Assembly: GCF_010725055.1 (NCBI RefSeq)
Contig: NZ_BJKB01000026.1
Coordinates: 3,655 to 43,501 of the forward strand
DNA from: Gelidibacter japonicus
GTDB taxonomy: Bacteria > Bacteroidota > Bacteroidia > Flavobacteriales > Flavobacteriaceae
Length of the DNA stretch: 39,847 nt
Reading direction: 5' to 3'
Under the pieces are notes generated by a model. The model saw only the letters and a program-made list of their open reading frames with translations, did no database searches and was not told the origin of the DNA. Made by a program: the position numbers and the translations under genes. Positions 1 through 9,476 of the stretch are shown here, piece by piece (within the stretch, counting starts at the first letter, position 1; every line of letters starts with the position of its first letter).

Positions 1-2
1 CA

Positions 3-1406
3 ACTTATATAGAAGGAGGCGATGAGAGTATTAATTATGCAGAATTGTCTGATCATATCATAACACCTGAAATAAAAGAGGATGCCATTAAAACAAAAGG
101 ATATTTTATTTATCCGAGTCAGCTTTTTGTGAATGTTGCCAAAACAGCAAATACCAATACGAATCTAAACACCGATTTAAAATCCATTTTTGACGCGATT
201 GAAGGTTCTGCCAATGGTTATCCATCCGAACCTGATATAAAAGGATTGTTTGCCGATTTTGATACGACCAGTTCGCGATTGGGAAATACGGTTGAAGGCA
301 AAAACGACCGGTTAGCCAAAGTTTTAAAAGGTATAGAAGCATTAAACTTTGGAAATTTCGAGGACAATCAAATTGACCTTTTTGGTGATGCTTATGAATT
401 TCTGATTTCCAACTATGCCGCCAATGCCGGAAAATCGGGAGGTGAGTTTTTTACACCGCAACACGTATCCAAACTCATTGCGCAATTGGCCATGCACGGA
501 CAGACTTCCGTCAATAAGATATATGATCCGGCAGCAGGATCGGGTTCCTTGCTGTTGCAAGCCAAAAAGCATTTTGACAACCATATTATTGAAGAAGGGT
601 TCTTTGGGCAGGAAATAAACCATACCACCTATAACCTGGCGCGTATGAATATGTTTTTGCACAACGTGAACTATGACAAATTTAATATCGTTCTGGGTGA
701 TACGCTTCTTAATCCCCAGTTGGGCGACGATAAACCCTTTGATGCCATTGTGTCCAATCCGCCCTATTCCCTACAATGGATAGGAAGTGACGATCCTACT
801 TTAATAAACGACGATCGTTTTGCACCTGCCGGGGTGCTGGCTCCTAAATCAAAAGCCGATTTTGCCTTTGTGTTACACGCCTTAAGTTATCTATCCAGCA
901 AAGGAAGAGCGGCGATTGTTAGTTTCCCGGGTATTTTTTACCGTGGGGGTGCGGAACAAAAAATAAGAAAATATTTAGTAGATAATAATTATGTAGAAAC
1001 CGTAATTTCTGTAGCGCCGAATCTGTTTTTCGGAACGACTATAGCGGTAAATATTCTGGTGCTCTCTAAAAATAAGACCGATAATACCACGCAGTTTATA
1101 GATGCAAGTGGCGAGGGTTTTTTCAAAAAAGCAACCAATACCAATGTGTTGACCGATAAACACATTGATAAGATTATGAAGTTATTTGATACCAAAGAAG
1201 ATGTGGATCACATAGCAGTCTCGGTGGACAATGACAAAATTGCTGAAAACGATTATAACCTGTCGGTTACTTCTTATGTGGAGGCAGAAGATACGCGGGA
1301 GTTTGTTGATATTGTGGAGTTAAATGCAGAGATTTCCAAAACAGTGGCGAAGATTGACAAGCTACGTGCGGATATTGATGAAATTGTAAAGGAGATTGAA
1401 GCATGA
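3..1406 (+). CDS. hsdM: Type I restriction-modification methyltransferase subunit HsdM (5' partial)
   Basis: Modification subunit that methylates adenine at N6 using S-adenosylmethionine, in complex with HsdS. The reading frame is open to the window edge, so the true start lies upstream; a TTG at 45 is only the first in-frame start-like codon. Visible motifs are the SAM-binding DPAAGSGS (from nt 525), the preceding GEFFTP, FGQE after it, and the catalytic NPPY (nt 756-767), in the order of N6-adenine gamma-class methylases. A C-terminal helical region rich in Lys/Asp/Glu fits the HsdM-HsdS interface. About 467 codons are visible, slightly under the ~500-520 usual for type IC HsdM. The stop overlaps the hsdS start as ATGA, indicating translational coupling. 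Confidence is high for family and role; the start is outside the window. Confidence 0.96.
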   Translation, partial: TYIEGGDESINYAELSDHIITPEIKEDAIKTKGYFIYPSQLFVNVAKTANTNTNLNTDLKSIFDAIEGSANGYPSEPDIKGLFADFDTTSSRLGNTVEGKNDRLAKVLKGIEALNFGNFEDNQIDLFGDAYEFLISNYAANAGKSGGEFFTPQHVSKLIAQLAMHGQTSVNKIYDPAAGSGSLLLQAKKHFDNHIIEEGFFGQEINHTTYNLARMNMFLHNVNYDKFNIVLGDTLLNPQLGDDKPFDAIVSNPPYSLQWIGSDDPTLINDDRFAPAGVLAPKSKADFAFVLHALSYLSSKGRAAIVSFPGIFYRGGAEQKIRKYLVDNNYVETVISVAPNLFFGTTIAVNILVLSKNKTDNTTQFIDASGEGFFKKATNTNVLTDKHIDKIMKLFDTKEDVDHIAVSVDNDKIAENDYNLSVTSYVEAEDTREFVDIVELNAEISKTVAKIDKLRADIDEIVKEIEA

Positions 1407-2563
1407 GTTATATAGAGAAATTATTGGAGGGTGTTGAGGTGGAGTGGAAAACCTTAGATGCAATTGCTACTATAACCATTGGTGAATTTGTACGAAAAGA
1501 CAGTCAAGATGAAGCTGCCGAGTTCCCTGTATATAATGGGGGGATTTCCCCAACAGGATACTACCATAGATACAATAATACGGGAAATAAAATAATCGTT
1601 AGTGCGAGAGGTGCAAATGCAGGTTTTGTAAATCGTATTTCTAAGCCATATTGGGCTGGTAACAGCTGTTATTCAATAGGTATATTGGATCTAAATATTG
1701 TGGATTGGATGTTTGTTTACTACTATTTAAAAATAAATGAAAACAAGTTAATTGGTAGTCAGCAAAAAGGGGGAATTCCTGCTATTTCAAAAAATCAAAT
1801 GCAAATTTTTCAAATCCCAATCCCACCCATTTCTGTTCAAAAAGAAATTGTTCGTATTCTCGATACCTTTACAGAGCTTACAGCAGAGCTTACGGCAGAG
1901 CTTACAGCGCGTAAACAACAGTATAGTTTTTATAGAGAAGAGTTGTTGCGCTTTGAGGAGGGAGAAGTGGAGTGGAAGACTTTGGGGGAGGTTATTAAGA
2001 AATCATATTCTGGAAGTACTCCTAAAGCAGGTGATCCGAAATATTATGAAAATGGCACAATTCCTTGGCTAAGAACTCAAGAGGTTCGATTCGTAGATAT
2101 CGAAAGTACAGAAATGAAAATCACTGATTTCGCTGTAAAAACCACGTCAGCAAAATGGATTCCTGTTAATTGCGTAATAATAGCTATTTCAGGAGCTACT
2201 GCAGGACGTTCGGCTATTAACAAAATTCCATTAACTACTAATCAACACTGTTTATGTTTAGATATAGATCCAAAAAAAGCATTTTATAGATATGTTTTTC
2301 ATTGGGTTTATCTAAACTATCAAAATCTTAAAAATTTAGGGCGAGGCGCAAGAGGAGATCTTAATTCAAGTATCATAAGAAATTATAAAATCCCCATCCC
2401 ACCCCTCGAAGAACAAGCCCGCATCGTCTCCATTCTCGATAAATTTGACACGCTCACCAGTTCCATAGCTGAAGGTTTGCCTAAGGAGATAGAGTTACGT
2501 AAAAAACAGTACGAATACTACCGAGATTTGTTGTTAACTTTTCCAAAACAAGAACACCAATGA
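1403..2563 (+). CDS. hsdS: Type I restriction-modification specificity subunit HsdS
   Basis: DNA-recognition subunit shared by the methylase and endonuclease complexes. The 386-residue protein has the classic two-half layout: target recognition domain 1 (about residues 10-145), a central conserved helix region (about 145-190), recognition domain 2 (about 195-340) and a C-terminal conserved region. The two conserved regions are internal repeats: IPIPPIS...QKEIVRILD and [17 protein letters not shown], each followed by a Lys/Gln-rich KQQYSFYR or KKQYEYYR segment. Each recognition domain is preceded by VEWKTL. The central spacer carries a TAEL repeat (residues 157-169). Flanked by ATGA overlaps with hsdM and hsdR. 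The recognition sequence cannot be read from this alone. Confidence 0.95.
   Translation: MSYIEKLLEGVEVEWKTLDAIATITIGEFVRKDSQDEAAEFPVYNGGISPTGYYHRYNNTGNKIIVSARGANAGFVNRISKPYWAGNSCYSIGILDLNIVDWMFVYYYLKINENKLIGSQQKGGIPAISKNQMQIFQIPIPPISVQKEIVRILDTFTELTAELTAELTARKQQYSFYREELLRFEEGEVEWKTLGEVIKKSYSGSTPKAGDPKYYENGTIPWLRTQEVRFVDIESTEMKITDFAVKTTSAKWIPVNCVIIAISGATAGRSAINKIPLTTNQHCLCLDIDPKKAFYRYVFHWVYLNYQNLKNLGRGARGDLNSSIIRNYKIPIPPLEEQARIVSILDKFDTLTSSIAEGLPKEIELRKKQYEYYRDLLLTFPKQEHQ
1874..1909 (+). repeat. Three tandem 12-bp repeats encoding the TAEL spacer of HsdS
   Basis: Three consecutive 12-bp units GAGCTTACRGCR (1874-1885, 1886-1897, 1898-1909) encode [12 protein letters not shown] in the helix between the two recognition domains. 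In EcoR124I and its variant, two versus three TAEL repeats in the same place set the spacer length of the recognition site (N6 versus N7). The same change here could alter specificity by unequal crossing-over or slippage. The repeats are seen directly; the functional parallel is from the type IC family. Confidence 0.9.
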
Positions 2564-5500
2564 GTAATTACAAAAGCATAGCGGAAACCAATAATTTCAT
2601 CGTTCTTGATAAATACACCAAGTATTCAGAGGCGCAAGAAGCATCTGCTGTCTATCAAACAGAAGCGGCATTGGAGCGGGAATTCATTCAGGATTTAATC
2701 AATCAGGGATATGAAAATCCAACCCATCTTACTTCTATTGTAGCCATGCTGGCCAATGTTAGGGTGCAATTGCAAACACTCAATAATATGGTGTTTACAG
2801 ATGGCGAATGGGCGCGTTTTGTGGAGGAATATTTGGATAAGCCAAGTGATAACCTTGTGGATAAAACCAGGAAACTGCACGATGATTATATTTACGATTT
2901 TGTTTTTGATGATGGGCATATTCAAAACATTTACTTGGTAGATAAGCAGCAGGTTGCCCGGAATAAAGTGCAAGTAATTTCGCAGTTTGAACAGAAGGGA
3001 ACCAATGCCAATCGATATGATGTTACTATTTTAGTTAACGGCTTGCCTTTGGTGCAGGTAGAATTAAAAAAGCGGGGGGTGGCAATCCGCGAAGCCTTTA
3101 ATCAAGTACACCGTTATACCAAGGAGAGTTTTAATAGCAATACTTCTCTATTTAAGTTTTTACAGATTTTTGTTATTTCCAATGGTACTGACAGCCGCTA
3201 TTTTGCTAATACTGTAGAGCGAAATAAAAACAGCTTTGATTTTACCATGAACTGGGCAAAAGCGGATAATACGCTTATTAAAGACCTGAAAGATTTTACG
3301 GCCACATTCTTTCAGAAACACACCCTATTAAATGTGCTTCTCAATTATTCGGTATTCGATACAAGTGATGTACTTCTTGTTATGAGGCCGTATCAAATTG
3401 CAGCTACAGAAAGAATCTTATGGAAAATAGAAAGTTCCTATCAGGCGAAAACTTGGTCTAAACCTGAAAGTGGCGGTTTTATTTGGCACACCACTGGCTC
3501 GGGTAAAACACTCACCAGTTTTAAAGCGGCACGACTCGCCACACAATTGGATTTTATTGATAAAGTATTCTTTGTGGTAGACCGTAAGGATCTGGACTAT
3601 CAAACCATGAAAGAGTATCAACGTTTCTCTCCGGATAGTGTGAATGGTTCGGACAGTACTGCAGGCTTAAAGCGGAATATTGAAAAAGATGACAATAAGA
3701 TTATTGTCACCACGATTCAGAAATTGAATAACCTGATGAAAGGTGAAAATGATTTAGACATTTATCAAAAACAGGTAGTTTTCATTTTTGATGAAGCCCA
3801 TCGCTCCCAATTTGGAGAAGCTCAAAAGAATCTTAAAAAGAAATTTAAAAAGTATTATCAATTTGGCTTTACAGGAACGCCGATTTTCGCTCAAAATGCT
3901 TTAGGATCCGAAACCACAGCAAGTGTATTTGGTCGTGAATTACATTCGTACGTTATCACGGATGCCATTAGAGATGAAAAAGTGCTAAAGTTTAAAGTGG
4001 ATTATAACGATGTACGTCCACAGTTTAAAGGAATAGAAACCGAAATCGATGAAAAAAAGCTAAGTGCTGCCGAAAACAAAACAGCTTTGCTTCATCCTGC
4101 TCGTATCAAAGAAGTATCTCAATACATTTTACAGAATTACAGACAGAAAACACATAGAACCAAAGGTGGAAACAGTGGCTTTAATGCCATGTTTGCAGTG
4201 AGTAGCATAGATGCGGCAAAGGCTTATTATGAGGAATTAAATAATTTACAAAAGGAAAGCGATAAGCCATTAAAAATAGCGACGATTTTCTCCTTTGCAG
4301 CCAACGAAGAGCAAAGTGCCATAGGTGAAATATTGGATGAAAGCTTTGAGCCTACTGCCATGAACAGCAGTGCAAAAGAGTTTTTAACTAAAGCTATTGA
4401 AGATTATAACAACCTATTTAAAACCAGTTTTGGCGTTGAAAGTAACGCATTCCAAAACTATTATCGCGATCTGGCAAAACGTGTAAAAAATAAAGAGGTT
4501 GATCTGATTATTGTAGTAGGTATGTTCTTAACGGGATTTGATGCACCTACGCTCAACACATTATTTGTAGATAAAAACCTGCGCTATCATGGTTTAATGC
4601 AAGCCTTTTCGCGTACCAACCGTATTTTTGACGCCTCCAAAACCTTTGGTAATATCATTACCTTCCGTGATTTGGAAAAAGCTACCATTGATGCCATTAC
4701 ATTATTTGGAGACAAAAACACCAAAAATGTAGTCCTTGAAAAGAGCTATAAAGAATATTTGGAAGGCTTTACAGATATTGTCACTGGGGAAGCGCGAAGA
4801 GGTTATACAGAAGTGGTTAAGGAACTGAATGAAAGGTTTCCGGATCCTGACGAAATAGCTACCGAGGCAGATAAAAAGGATTTTACAAAACTCTTTGGAG
4901 AATACCTGCGTGTTGAAAACATACTACAGAATTACGACGAATTTGTCCATCTTAAAGCACTTCAAGAAATAGACATTAACGATAAGGAAGCTCTTGAAAC
5001 CTTTAAGGAAAAACATTTTATAACAGATGAGGATATAGCCTCCATGCAAAAGATTGAAATGTTGCCTGAAAGAACTGTGCAGGATTATCGATCTACTTAT
5101 AATGATATCCGCGATTGGTTAAGAGAGCAGAAAAAAGGAAAAGAAGCAGAAGAATCAACTATTGATTGGGATGATGTAGTCTTTGAAATTGACCTGCTTA
5201 AATCGCAAGAAATAAACCTGGATTATATTCTTGAATTGATATTTGAGCAAAATAAAGAGACCAAAGATAAAGCGTCTTTAACTGAAGAGGTTCGTCGGGT
5301 GATTCGTGCAAGTATAGGCAACAGAGCAAAAGAGAGTTTAGTAGTTGATTTCATTAATGATACTGACCTTGACAGCATTCAAGATAAAGCGAGCATTATA
5401 GATGCGTTCTTTTCCTATGCCCAAGAAAAACAGAAATCCGAGGCTACAGAATTAATTGTAGATGAAAATCTAAATGAGGAAGAAGCAAAACGCTATCTGC

Positions 5501-5667
5501 TTGCCTCTTTAAAGCGGGAATTTGCCAGTGAACACGGGACAGAACTCAATGCTATTTTGCCGAAAATGAGTCCTTTGAATCCACAGTATTTGACAAGAAA
5601 GCATAATGTTTTTCAAAAGATAGCTTCGTTTGTGGAGAAGTTTAAAGGGGTTGGGGGCCAAATTTAA
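2560..5667 (+). CDS. hsdR: Type I restriction endonuclease/translocase subunit HsdR
   Basis: ATP-driven DNA translocase and nuclease of the type I complex, 1035 residues, close to the length of EcoR124I HsdR. The nuclease core is YDVTILV...VQVELKK, giving D154, E168 and K170; the spacing equals that of the EcoR124I PD-(D/E)xK site. Helicase motifs follow: Walker A TTGSGKT (residues 311-317), DEAH (411-414), FTGTP, and GFDAP...QAFSRTNR (motifs V/VI). The C-terminal third is helical and charged, as expected for the HsdM-binding region. The start overlaps the hsdS stop as ATGA. The frame appears intact, so the system is probably active. Last gene of the + strand operon. Confidence 0.96.
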   Translation: MSNYKSIAETNNFIVLDKYTKYSEAQEASAVYQTEAALEREFIQDLINQGYENPTHLTSIVAMLANVRVQLQTLNNMVFTDGEWARFVEEYLDKPSDNLVDKTRKLHDDYIYDFVFDDGHIQNIYLVDKQQVARNKVQVISQFEQKGTNANRYDVTILVNGLPLVQVELKKRGVAIREAFNQVHRYTKESFNSNTSLFKFLQIFVISNGTDSRYFANTVERNKNSFDFTMNWAKADNTLIKDLKDFTATFFQKHTLLNVLLNYSVFDTSDVLLVMRPYQIAATERILWKIESSYQAKTWSKPESGGFIWHTTGSGKTLTSFKAARLATQLDFIDKVFFVVDRKDLDYQTMKEYQRFSPDSVNGSDSTAGLKRNIEKDDNKIIVTTIQKLNNLMKGENDLDIYQKQVVFIFDEAHRSQFGEAQKNLKKKFKKYYQFGFTGTPIFAQNALGSETTASVFGRELHSYVITDAIRDEKVLKFKVDYNDVRPQFKGIETEIDEKKLSAAENKTALLHPARIKEVSQYILQNYRQKTHRTKGGNSGFNAMFAVSSIDAAKAYYEELNNLQKESDKPLKIATIFSFAANEEQSAIGEILDESFEPTAMNSSAKEFLTKAIEDYNNLFKTSFGVESNAFQNYYRDLAKRVKNKEVDLIIVVGMFLTGFDAPTLNTLFVDKNLRYHGLMQAFSRTNRIFDASKTFGNIITFRDLEKATIDAITLFGDKNTKNVVLEKSYKEYLEGFTDIVTGEARRGYTEVVKELNERFPDPDEIATEADKKDFTKLFGEYLRVENILQNYDEFVHLKALQEIDINDKEALETFKEKHFITDEDIASMQKIEMLPERTVQDYRSTYNDIRDWLREQKKGKEAEESTIDWDDVVFEIDLLKSQEINLDYILELIFEQNKETKDKASLTEEVRRVIRASIGNRAKESLVVDFINDTDLDSIQDKASIIDAFFSYAQEKQKSEATELIVDENLNEEEAKRYLLASLKREFASEHGTELNAILPKMSPLNPQYLTRKHNVFQKIASFVEKFKGVGGQI

Positions 5668-5682
5668 ATTTTTTATAGAAAT

Positions 5683-5706
5683 AACCCCTCCAGGTTTGAA
5701 GGGGTT
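5683..5706 (+). terminator. Hairpin downstream of hsdR, possible bidirectional terminator
   Basis: AACCCCT (5683-5689) pairs with AGGGGTT (5700-5706) around a 10-nt loop, 15 bp after the hsdR stop. The downstream T-run is short (TTTG). It lies between convergent transcripts, with hsdR on + and the histone-like gene on -, so it may serve both. Moderate support only. Confidence 0.5.
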
Positions 5707-5729
5707 TGTGATTGTAATTGGATTATAAG

Positions 5730-5784
5730 AAGCATTAAAATTCTAATTGCTTTGCTTAGAATTTTCACAACGTTCTTAATGCTT
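5730..5784 (-). terminator. Nested inverted repeats at the 3' end of the histone-like gene
   Basis: Two inverted repeats are nested. The outer arms are AAGCATTAA (5730-5738) and TTAATGCTT (5776-5784). The inner arms are AAAATTCTAA (5737-5746) and TTAGAATTTT (5756-5765) with a 9-nt loop. The outer right arm overlaps the stop codon of the gene at 5783-5959. In its transcript this would fold as a 10-bp hairpin on a 9-bp base with a bulge on one side. It is a probable 3'-end structure (terminator or stability element), but no clear T-run follows it. Confidence 0.45.
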
Positions 5785-5959
5785 ATTTCTTTGATTCCGC
5801 AATGGAAACCTTACGGAATTCCTTCAATAGTTTCTCTAATGCCAATGACGATTTTCTAGCTCTTGTTCCCGCTGATTTATTTCCGCTTTCTAACTGCGAT
5901 TTAGCGTCACTTTCAAATGATTCAAAAGTGCTTTGCATGTTCTCAATAAGTTCTTTCAT
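5783..5959 (-). CDS. Histone H1-like (Hc1-type) small DNA-binding protein, 58 aa
   Basis: A short gene starting MKELIENMQSTFES and ending FRKVSIAESKK. The central GNKSAGTRARKSSLALEKLLKEFRK is characteristic of the flavobacterial 'histone H1' family related to chlamydial Hc1: a helical, Lys/Arg-rich protein thought to bind DNA non-specifically and condense the nucleoid. The full length of 58 residues is normal for the short Bacteroidota members. It is a single-gene unit convergent with hsdR, with the nested hairpin over its stop. An AT-rich leader lies upstream. Family recognition is from the sequence; the DNA-compaction role is family knowledge. Confidence 0.88.
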   Translation of the reverse strand: MKELIENMQSTFESFESDAKSQLESGNKSAGTRARKSSLALEKLLKEFRKVSIAESKK

Positions 5960-6365
5960 AAAATTTGTCTTTTAATTTATTTTAATGAGCGAAAATATGG
6001 TTATTCAGCCTAAATACCCTGCAATAGTTCAATAAAATTAGGCGTATGGCTATTTCATCAAAGTTTCTATGATTTCTCGCTAATTCCTTTTAAAACTTCT
6101 ACTCTATTTCTAATCTTGTACTTATCTAGTTCTATATTTAAACAATCTACCTGATCAGGATATCCTCGCAGCTGAAATAATCGGGAATAATGAGACGGGA
6201 CTGAATAGTTTTAGAGAAAAAATGGAAAGGATTAATTGAGAGTTGAAATGAAGATCACTGTTACGCAGAATTAGCTAAGCACAGGAATTTGACTAATTTA
6301 AAAATTTATTAATTGGTTTTTCTCAAAGGGGGCGTCGGTTGATTAAAACATTTTACCAACAAAAA
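5960..6365. other. Intergenic region with a decayed ORF and a copy of a 22-bp repeat
   Basis: No intact gene is visible. On the - strand, 6067-6210 is an open stretch of 47 codons plus stop without a start codon; its translation includes LFQLRGYPDQVDCLNIELDK and reads like a real protein tail, but I do not recognise it. An exact copy of a 22-bp sequence from the end of the MtfA-like gene lies at 6340-6361. The region may be a recombination scar. Low confidence for the remnant. Confidence 0.4.
6340..6361. repeat. 22-bp direct repeat, copy 1
   Basis: Begins TGATTAAAACATTTT and is identical over 22 bp to 8706-8727, which is coding sequence near the 3' end of the MtfA-like gene. The two copies are 2366 bp apart in the same orientation and bracket the porin-like and yceI genes. 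Flanking bases do not match beyond the 22 bp. Confidence 0.85.
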
Positions 6366-6403
6366 AACCTCATTCATTTAGTGACTACTAAATAAATGAG
6401 GTT
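6366..6403 (-). terminator. Rho-independent terminator of the barrel/yceI transcript
   Basis: The 17-nt arms 6366-6382 and 6387-6403 are complementary with one mismatch around the loop GACT. On the - strand the hairpin is followed by seven T (complement of the A-run at 6361-6367). It sits 26 bp past the stop of the outer-membrane protein gene at 6430. A textbook intrinsic terminator. Confidence 0.9.
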
Positions 6404-6429
6404 AGTTACTATTAACAATTCTCTGTTTG

Positions 6430-7698
6430 TTAGAAACTAATTACAGCCTCAGCCATTAATCCATTGAATTTGCCCTCATTAAGGATGCTTCCAACGTTGA
6501 AACCATCATACTTTTGATTGACATATTCAGCTTTAAGGAGAATGTTTCTGGTCATAAACCAGCCTGCTCCTAATTGAAATCTTGAAATTTCCACATCACT
6601 TCCACTGATATCCTCAGAATCTACTTGGTTATAACGACCACCTAGGTAGAAGTTTTCGGTGTTACCGAATCTATAGATCAATTCAGCAGCATACTGATTT
6701 GCAACTCTTTTTTCTGGTTCAGCAGCACCTTTTCCTTTTGCTGATTCCACTGTTCCGAAGAACTCCAATCCTTTATACTTTATGAAAGGATTAAACATGA
6801 TAGCAGTTATCTGATTGCTCAACCTTGGGTCATAGCGACCAGATCTAAAAGAAGTTTTAGTTGTTGCAGTTGTAGGTGAAAGCACTAAATAATATCTAGA
6901 GCCTGCTCTATCTGCACTGTAAAGGTATGAATTGGCAACTTTACCTGTGTTGTATATAGAGCCAGTCAATCTGAATCGTAGATCATCATTAATTTGTTTA
7001 TCATAACCTAATTTCGCTAAAAATGAAGCACCACCCGTATCAGGTTTATCCACAGATTGATTCAATTTACCGTTAGAAAAACCTACCATTCCGATGAATC
7101 CATCACGTTGATAGTAAACTTCAGCACCTACTTCTGTGGTAAACCCATCCATGATCAAGTTTCCTACAAAAGGGTTATAAATTGCTTGAGCATTATCAGT
7201 TCTTCTGAAATGCGCATCTCCATAGTTGTTTTCCATGTGTCCAACTTTAATGGTAGCGTACTTCATGATATCTTCCATAAAACCTGGCTTTATAAACTCA
7301 AGCTTATCAATTTGAAAATACCCTCCTTTTACATAAGGTTCTGGGTGGTTTCGTGATGACAAATAGGTGCGCAAATGCATTCTAATTCCATCATATAGTG
7401 CCACATCCAAATCAAGGTTTGCTGTCGCCAAGTTAAAATTTGAACCGATTGCAATCAAATCAACTGCTCCAGAGTTTTCATGATCTACCGCTTGAAACTG
7501 AAGGGTAGATGAGCCACCAATTCTCACTTTTACATTTTCAAACGTAGAAATAATATCTTTTGAAGCTTCAAAAACATTAATTCCGCTTTTGTCTGGTTCT
7601 CTGTAATTGTCAAGACTTCGATTGTTTTTTTGAGCGTAAGTATGAACTCCTACAAGAAGTAATAATGCGATTGCTGAGTTTTTAATAATTGTTTTCAT
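6430..7698 (-). CDS. Outer-membrane beta-barrel (porin-like) protein
   Basis: A 422-residue secreted protein with a clear signal peptide (MKTIIKNSAIALLLLVGVHTYAQ, cleavage after YA). The remainder alternates short hydrophobic and polar strands rich in Tyr, Phe, Arg and Gly, and ends in VISF with a terminal Phe, the usual C-terminal signature of outer-membrane barrels. Length and strand density fit a barrel of roughly 16 strands. It may be a porin for small anions or organic solutes; the substrate cannot be read from the sequence. It lies 23 bp after the yceI gene, likely in one transcript, and is closed by a strong terminator. I do not recognise the exact family. Confidence 0.75.
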   Translation of the reverse strand: MKTIIKNSAIALLLLVGVHTYAQKNNRSLDNYREPDKSGINVFEASKDIISTFENVKVRIGGSSTLQFQAVDHENSGAVDLIAIGSNFNLATANLDLDVALYDGIRMHLRTYLSSRNHPEPYVKGGYFQIDKLEFIKPGFMEDIMKYATIKVGHMENNYGDAHFRRTDNAQAIYNPFVGNLIMDGFTTEVGAEVYYQRDGFIGMVGFSNGKLNQSVDKPDTGGASFLAKLGYDKQINDDLRFRLTGSIYNTGKVANSYLYSADRAGSRYYLVLSPTTATTKTSFRSGRYDPRLSNQITAIMFNPFIKYKGLEFFGTVESAKGKGAAEPEKRVANQYAAELIYRFGNTENFYLGGRYNQVDSEDISGSDVEISRFQLGAGWFMTRNILLKAEYVNQKYDGFNVGSILNEGKFNGLMAEAVISF

Positions 7699-7721
7699 AA
7701 TTATATGTTTAATTTATTTTA

Positions 7722-8309
7722 TTATTTATTTAGAATGGTATTGAATTTAATAGTTACTTCATCTCCGGTAGAAATAGTGCCAAGAAGAGCTTTAGGAGGA
7801 TCTATGCCATAATCAGTCATTTTAAAGGCTTTCTTGCCTTTTAAAGTCACTTTATTGGAGGTAGCGAGTATGTCTAAGCTTATGTTTTGTTTCTTAGTCA
7901 CTCCAGCTATGGTCAAATTTCCAGTGACTTCAACTTTATAGTTATCATTTCCTGAAGCTTTAATTTCTTTTACCTCAGTGAGCTGAAAGATAATGGATTT
8001 GTGTTTTTCTGTATTTAGGGCTTTATAAGCGTTTTTGTCCATTCCGCCTTTACCACTTTTAAGGCTTTCAGACGTAACCTCAAGGGTCAATTTTTCGATC
8101 TTTAATTCATTTGTAAAGTTTAAGACTATTTGACCTTTTTGTTGTTTGGCATCAATATCCCAATCATGTAGACTTGAGGTTCCGGAAACAGTAAGTTTAG
8201 AATCCTGGTTATTCAAATTATAGGTTTGTGAATAAATTTGTGGCGTCGATAAGATGAGCATAACCAATAGGCTCAATAGATTTTTAGTAATATTTTTACT
8301 GGTTACCAT
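7722..8309 (-). CDS. YceI-family periplasmic lipid-binding protein
   Basis: YceI proteins form a lipocalin-like barrel binding isoprenoid or other lipids in the periplasm. The sequence shows TYNLNNQDSKLTVSGTSSLHDWD, a typical YceI opening, then alternating strands with ...GTISTGDEVTIKFN at the end. I place the start at 8309, giving MVTSKNITKNLLSLLVMLILSTPQIYSQ, a clean signal peptide. A longer frame reaches 8378 but adds a second hydrophobic segment and runs over a probable operator palindrome. About 195 residues, normal for the family. Precedes the barrel gene in the same transcript; Bacteroidota often pair YceI proteins with respiratory or outer-membrane functions. Confidence 0.85.
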   Translation of the reverse strand: MVTSKNITKNLLSLLVMLILSTPQIYSQTYNLNNQDSKLTVSGTSSLHDWDIDAKQQKGQIVLNFTNELKIEKLTLEVTSESLKSGKGGMDKNAYKALNTEKHKSIIFQLTEVKEIKASGNDNYKVEVTGNLTIAGVTKKQNISLDILATSNKVTLKGKKAFKMTDYGIDPPKALLGTISTGDEVTIKFNTILNK

Positions 8310-8683
8310 AATAGTATGCTTTAATAATATGATGCAAATTTGGGCAATAAATAGCCAATAAATCATGATAAATATCATTGTTGAAAATGAAGAAATAATA
8401 GTGTAATATGTGGGGAAGTAGATAGTAGGGAATAAGAAAAAATACAGATATCTATTTTGCTTCTGTTAAGGAAAAAAAATGTTTTTATTCAAAAAAAAGT
8501 ATGAGCTGATTTGAACTTGAAAAAAAAAAATTAGGAACAGAAGGGTATTTAAATAATATCCCAACGATTAAAGTTAAGAGGCCGAATGCCAACTAAACCC
8601 AGCGTTCTAACAATAAATTAAGCAATTCTGAAGACTCTAAATCCAACTCACTTTCACTTCTAATTTTTTCGATTAAAATCCCT
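8310..8683. other. AT-rich intergenic region with a possible protein-coding remnant
   Basis: Contains runs of A (8471-8478, 8491-8498, 8520-8530) and the promoter region of yceI. Just past the MtfA-like stop, on the - strand in another frame, is an open stretch ending in the stop at 8593-8595. Its translation includes IEKIRSESELDLESSELLN and looks protein-like, but it has no start and I do not recognise it. No RNA gene seen. Confidence 0.4.
8365..8378. promoter_or_regulatory. FNR/CRP-like palindrome upstream of yceI
   Basis: ATGAT-AAAT-ATCAT is a perfect palindrome about 56 bp before the yceI start. Its TGAT-N4-ATCA core has the spacing of FNR-type sites (TTGAT-N4-ATCAA) from the CRP/FNR superfamily. 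Its place upstream of yceI and the barrel gene suggests control of that pair, perhaps by oxygen or redox state. The palindrome is seen; the regulator is inference. Confidence 0.4.
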
Positions 8684-9439
8684 CTAATTAACTTTGACCA
8701 ATTTCTGATTAAAACATTTTACCAACATTTTATAGAGCTCTGGATGCTTCCTTTTAAGTAAATCTGGACGCTCGAAAAAATATTCCGAAGCTACCGCAAA
8801 AAATTCAGCTTGATTTGTACCTCCATATTTTCTAATATCAGATTTGTTGTCATTTATGGCCTCCATTTCTTTGTGGATTAAATTTAACCAAGGAATAGTG
8901 TATTGATGTTCTAACAACCGCTCTGGTACTCCATCTACTCTATCATCCATTTTATCAATAAGATGTACAAATTCATGGATTGCAGTATTGCTTTTATCAG
9001 TTGTATTATTGAAACCGTGATACAACGCTTTCTTTGATAAAATCATTTGCTTCTCAAAACGTCCGTTCCCGACTATTCCTCCAATATTACGTGAGTTATC
9101 CTTACTGCTAAATTGCATATCCTCATTAAAATTATCTGGATATAAAAGTATTCCGCTTAAATTGGTGTAATGCCATTCTTTAAAGCCAAACACGGGTATT
9201 ACCGCACTCGCAGCAATTAGAATTTTATCGAGCTCTTCCAATTCCAATTTCACTCCGTCAATATAGACTTCGCTCAAAAATTGCATCATTCGCTGTTGAA
9301 AAACAAGTTGCCTGCCTTTAGAAAGATTTCTATAATAAAGAACATTCTCCAACAATAATTTGTGCCAATGATATGGAAAAGGTTGGACTCTCCGACGTTT
9401 TGCTTTTCGATAAAAATGAATAACAAACAGGAGAATCAC
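8684..9439 (-). CDS. MtfA-like zinc metallopeptidase, probably 5'-shortened
   Basis: Related to MtfA (Mlc titration factor A), a zinc-dependent peptidase. The active site is visible as AIHEFVHLIDKMD (HExxH zinc ligands and catalytic Glu) with a downstream Glu-bearing AEFFAVASEYFFE as the probable third ligand region. The N-terminus begins at a GTG with only about nine hydrophobic residues (ILLFVIHFY) before KAKRRR, half of the usual membrane anchor, and a TAG stop lies two codons before. This suggests the 5' end was lost, possibly where the metal block at 9477 joined. Its 3' coding sequence contains one copy of the 22-bp repeat. Metal-binding enzyme, but no reason to think it is a metal-resistance gene. 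Confidence 0.82.
   Translation of the reverse strand: MILLFVIHFYRKAKRRRVQPFPYHWHKLLLENVLYYRNLSKGRQLVFQQRMMQFLSEVYIDGVKLELEELDKILIAASAVIPVFGFKEWHYTNLSGILLYPDNFNEDMQFSSKDNSRNIGGIVGNGRFEKQMILSKKALYHGFNNTTDKSNTAIHEFVHLIDKMDDRVDGVPERLLEHQYTIPWLNLIHKEMEAINDNKSDIRKYGGTNQAEFFAVASEYFFERPDLLKRKHPELYKMLVKCFNQKLVKVN
8706..8727. repeat. 22-bp direct repeat, copy 2 (inside the MtfA-like gene)
   Basis: Identical over 22 bp to 6340-6361. Here it encodes part of the C-terminal VKCFNQ of the MtfA-like peptidase, so this copy is likely the original and the other a displaced fragment. Confidence 0.85.
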
Positions 9440-9476
9440 AACCTAAATTAAAACATAAGCCATATTGAAAGAGGAA

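Noticed and set aside
45-47. TTG as the start of hsdM
   Set aside because: The frame stays open to the window edge with HsdM-like residues before it, so the gene is simply cut by the window.
8310-8378. Longer yceI start at 8378
   Set aside because: It would put a second hydrophobic segment before the signal peptide and overlap a palindrome; ATG at 8309 gives a clean signal peptide.
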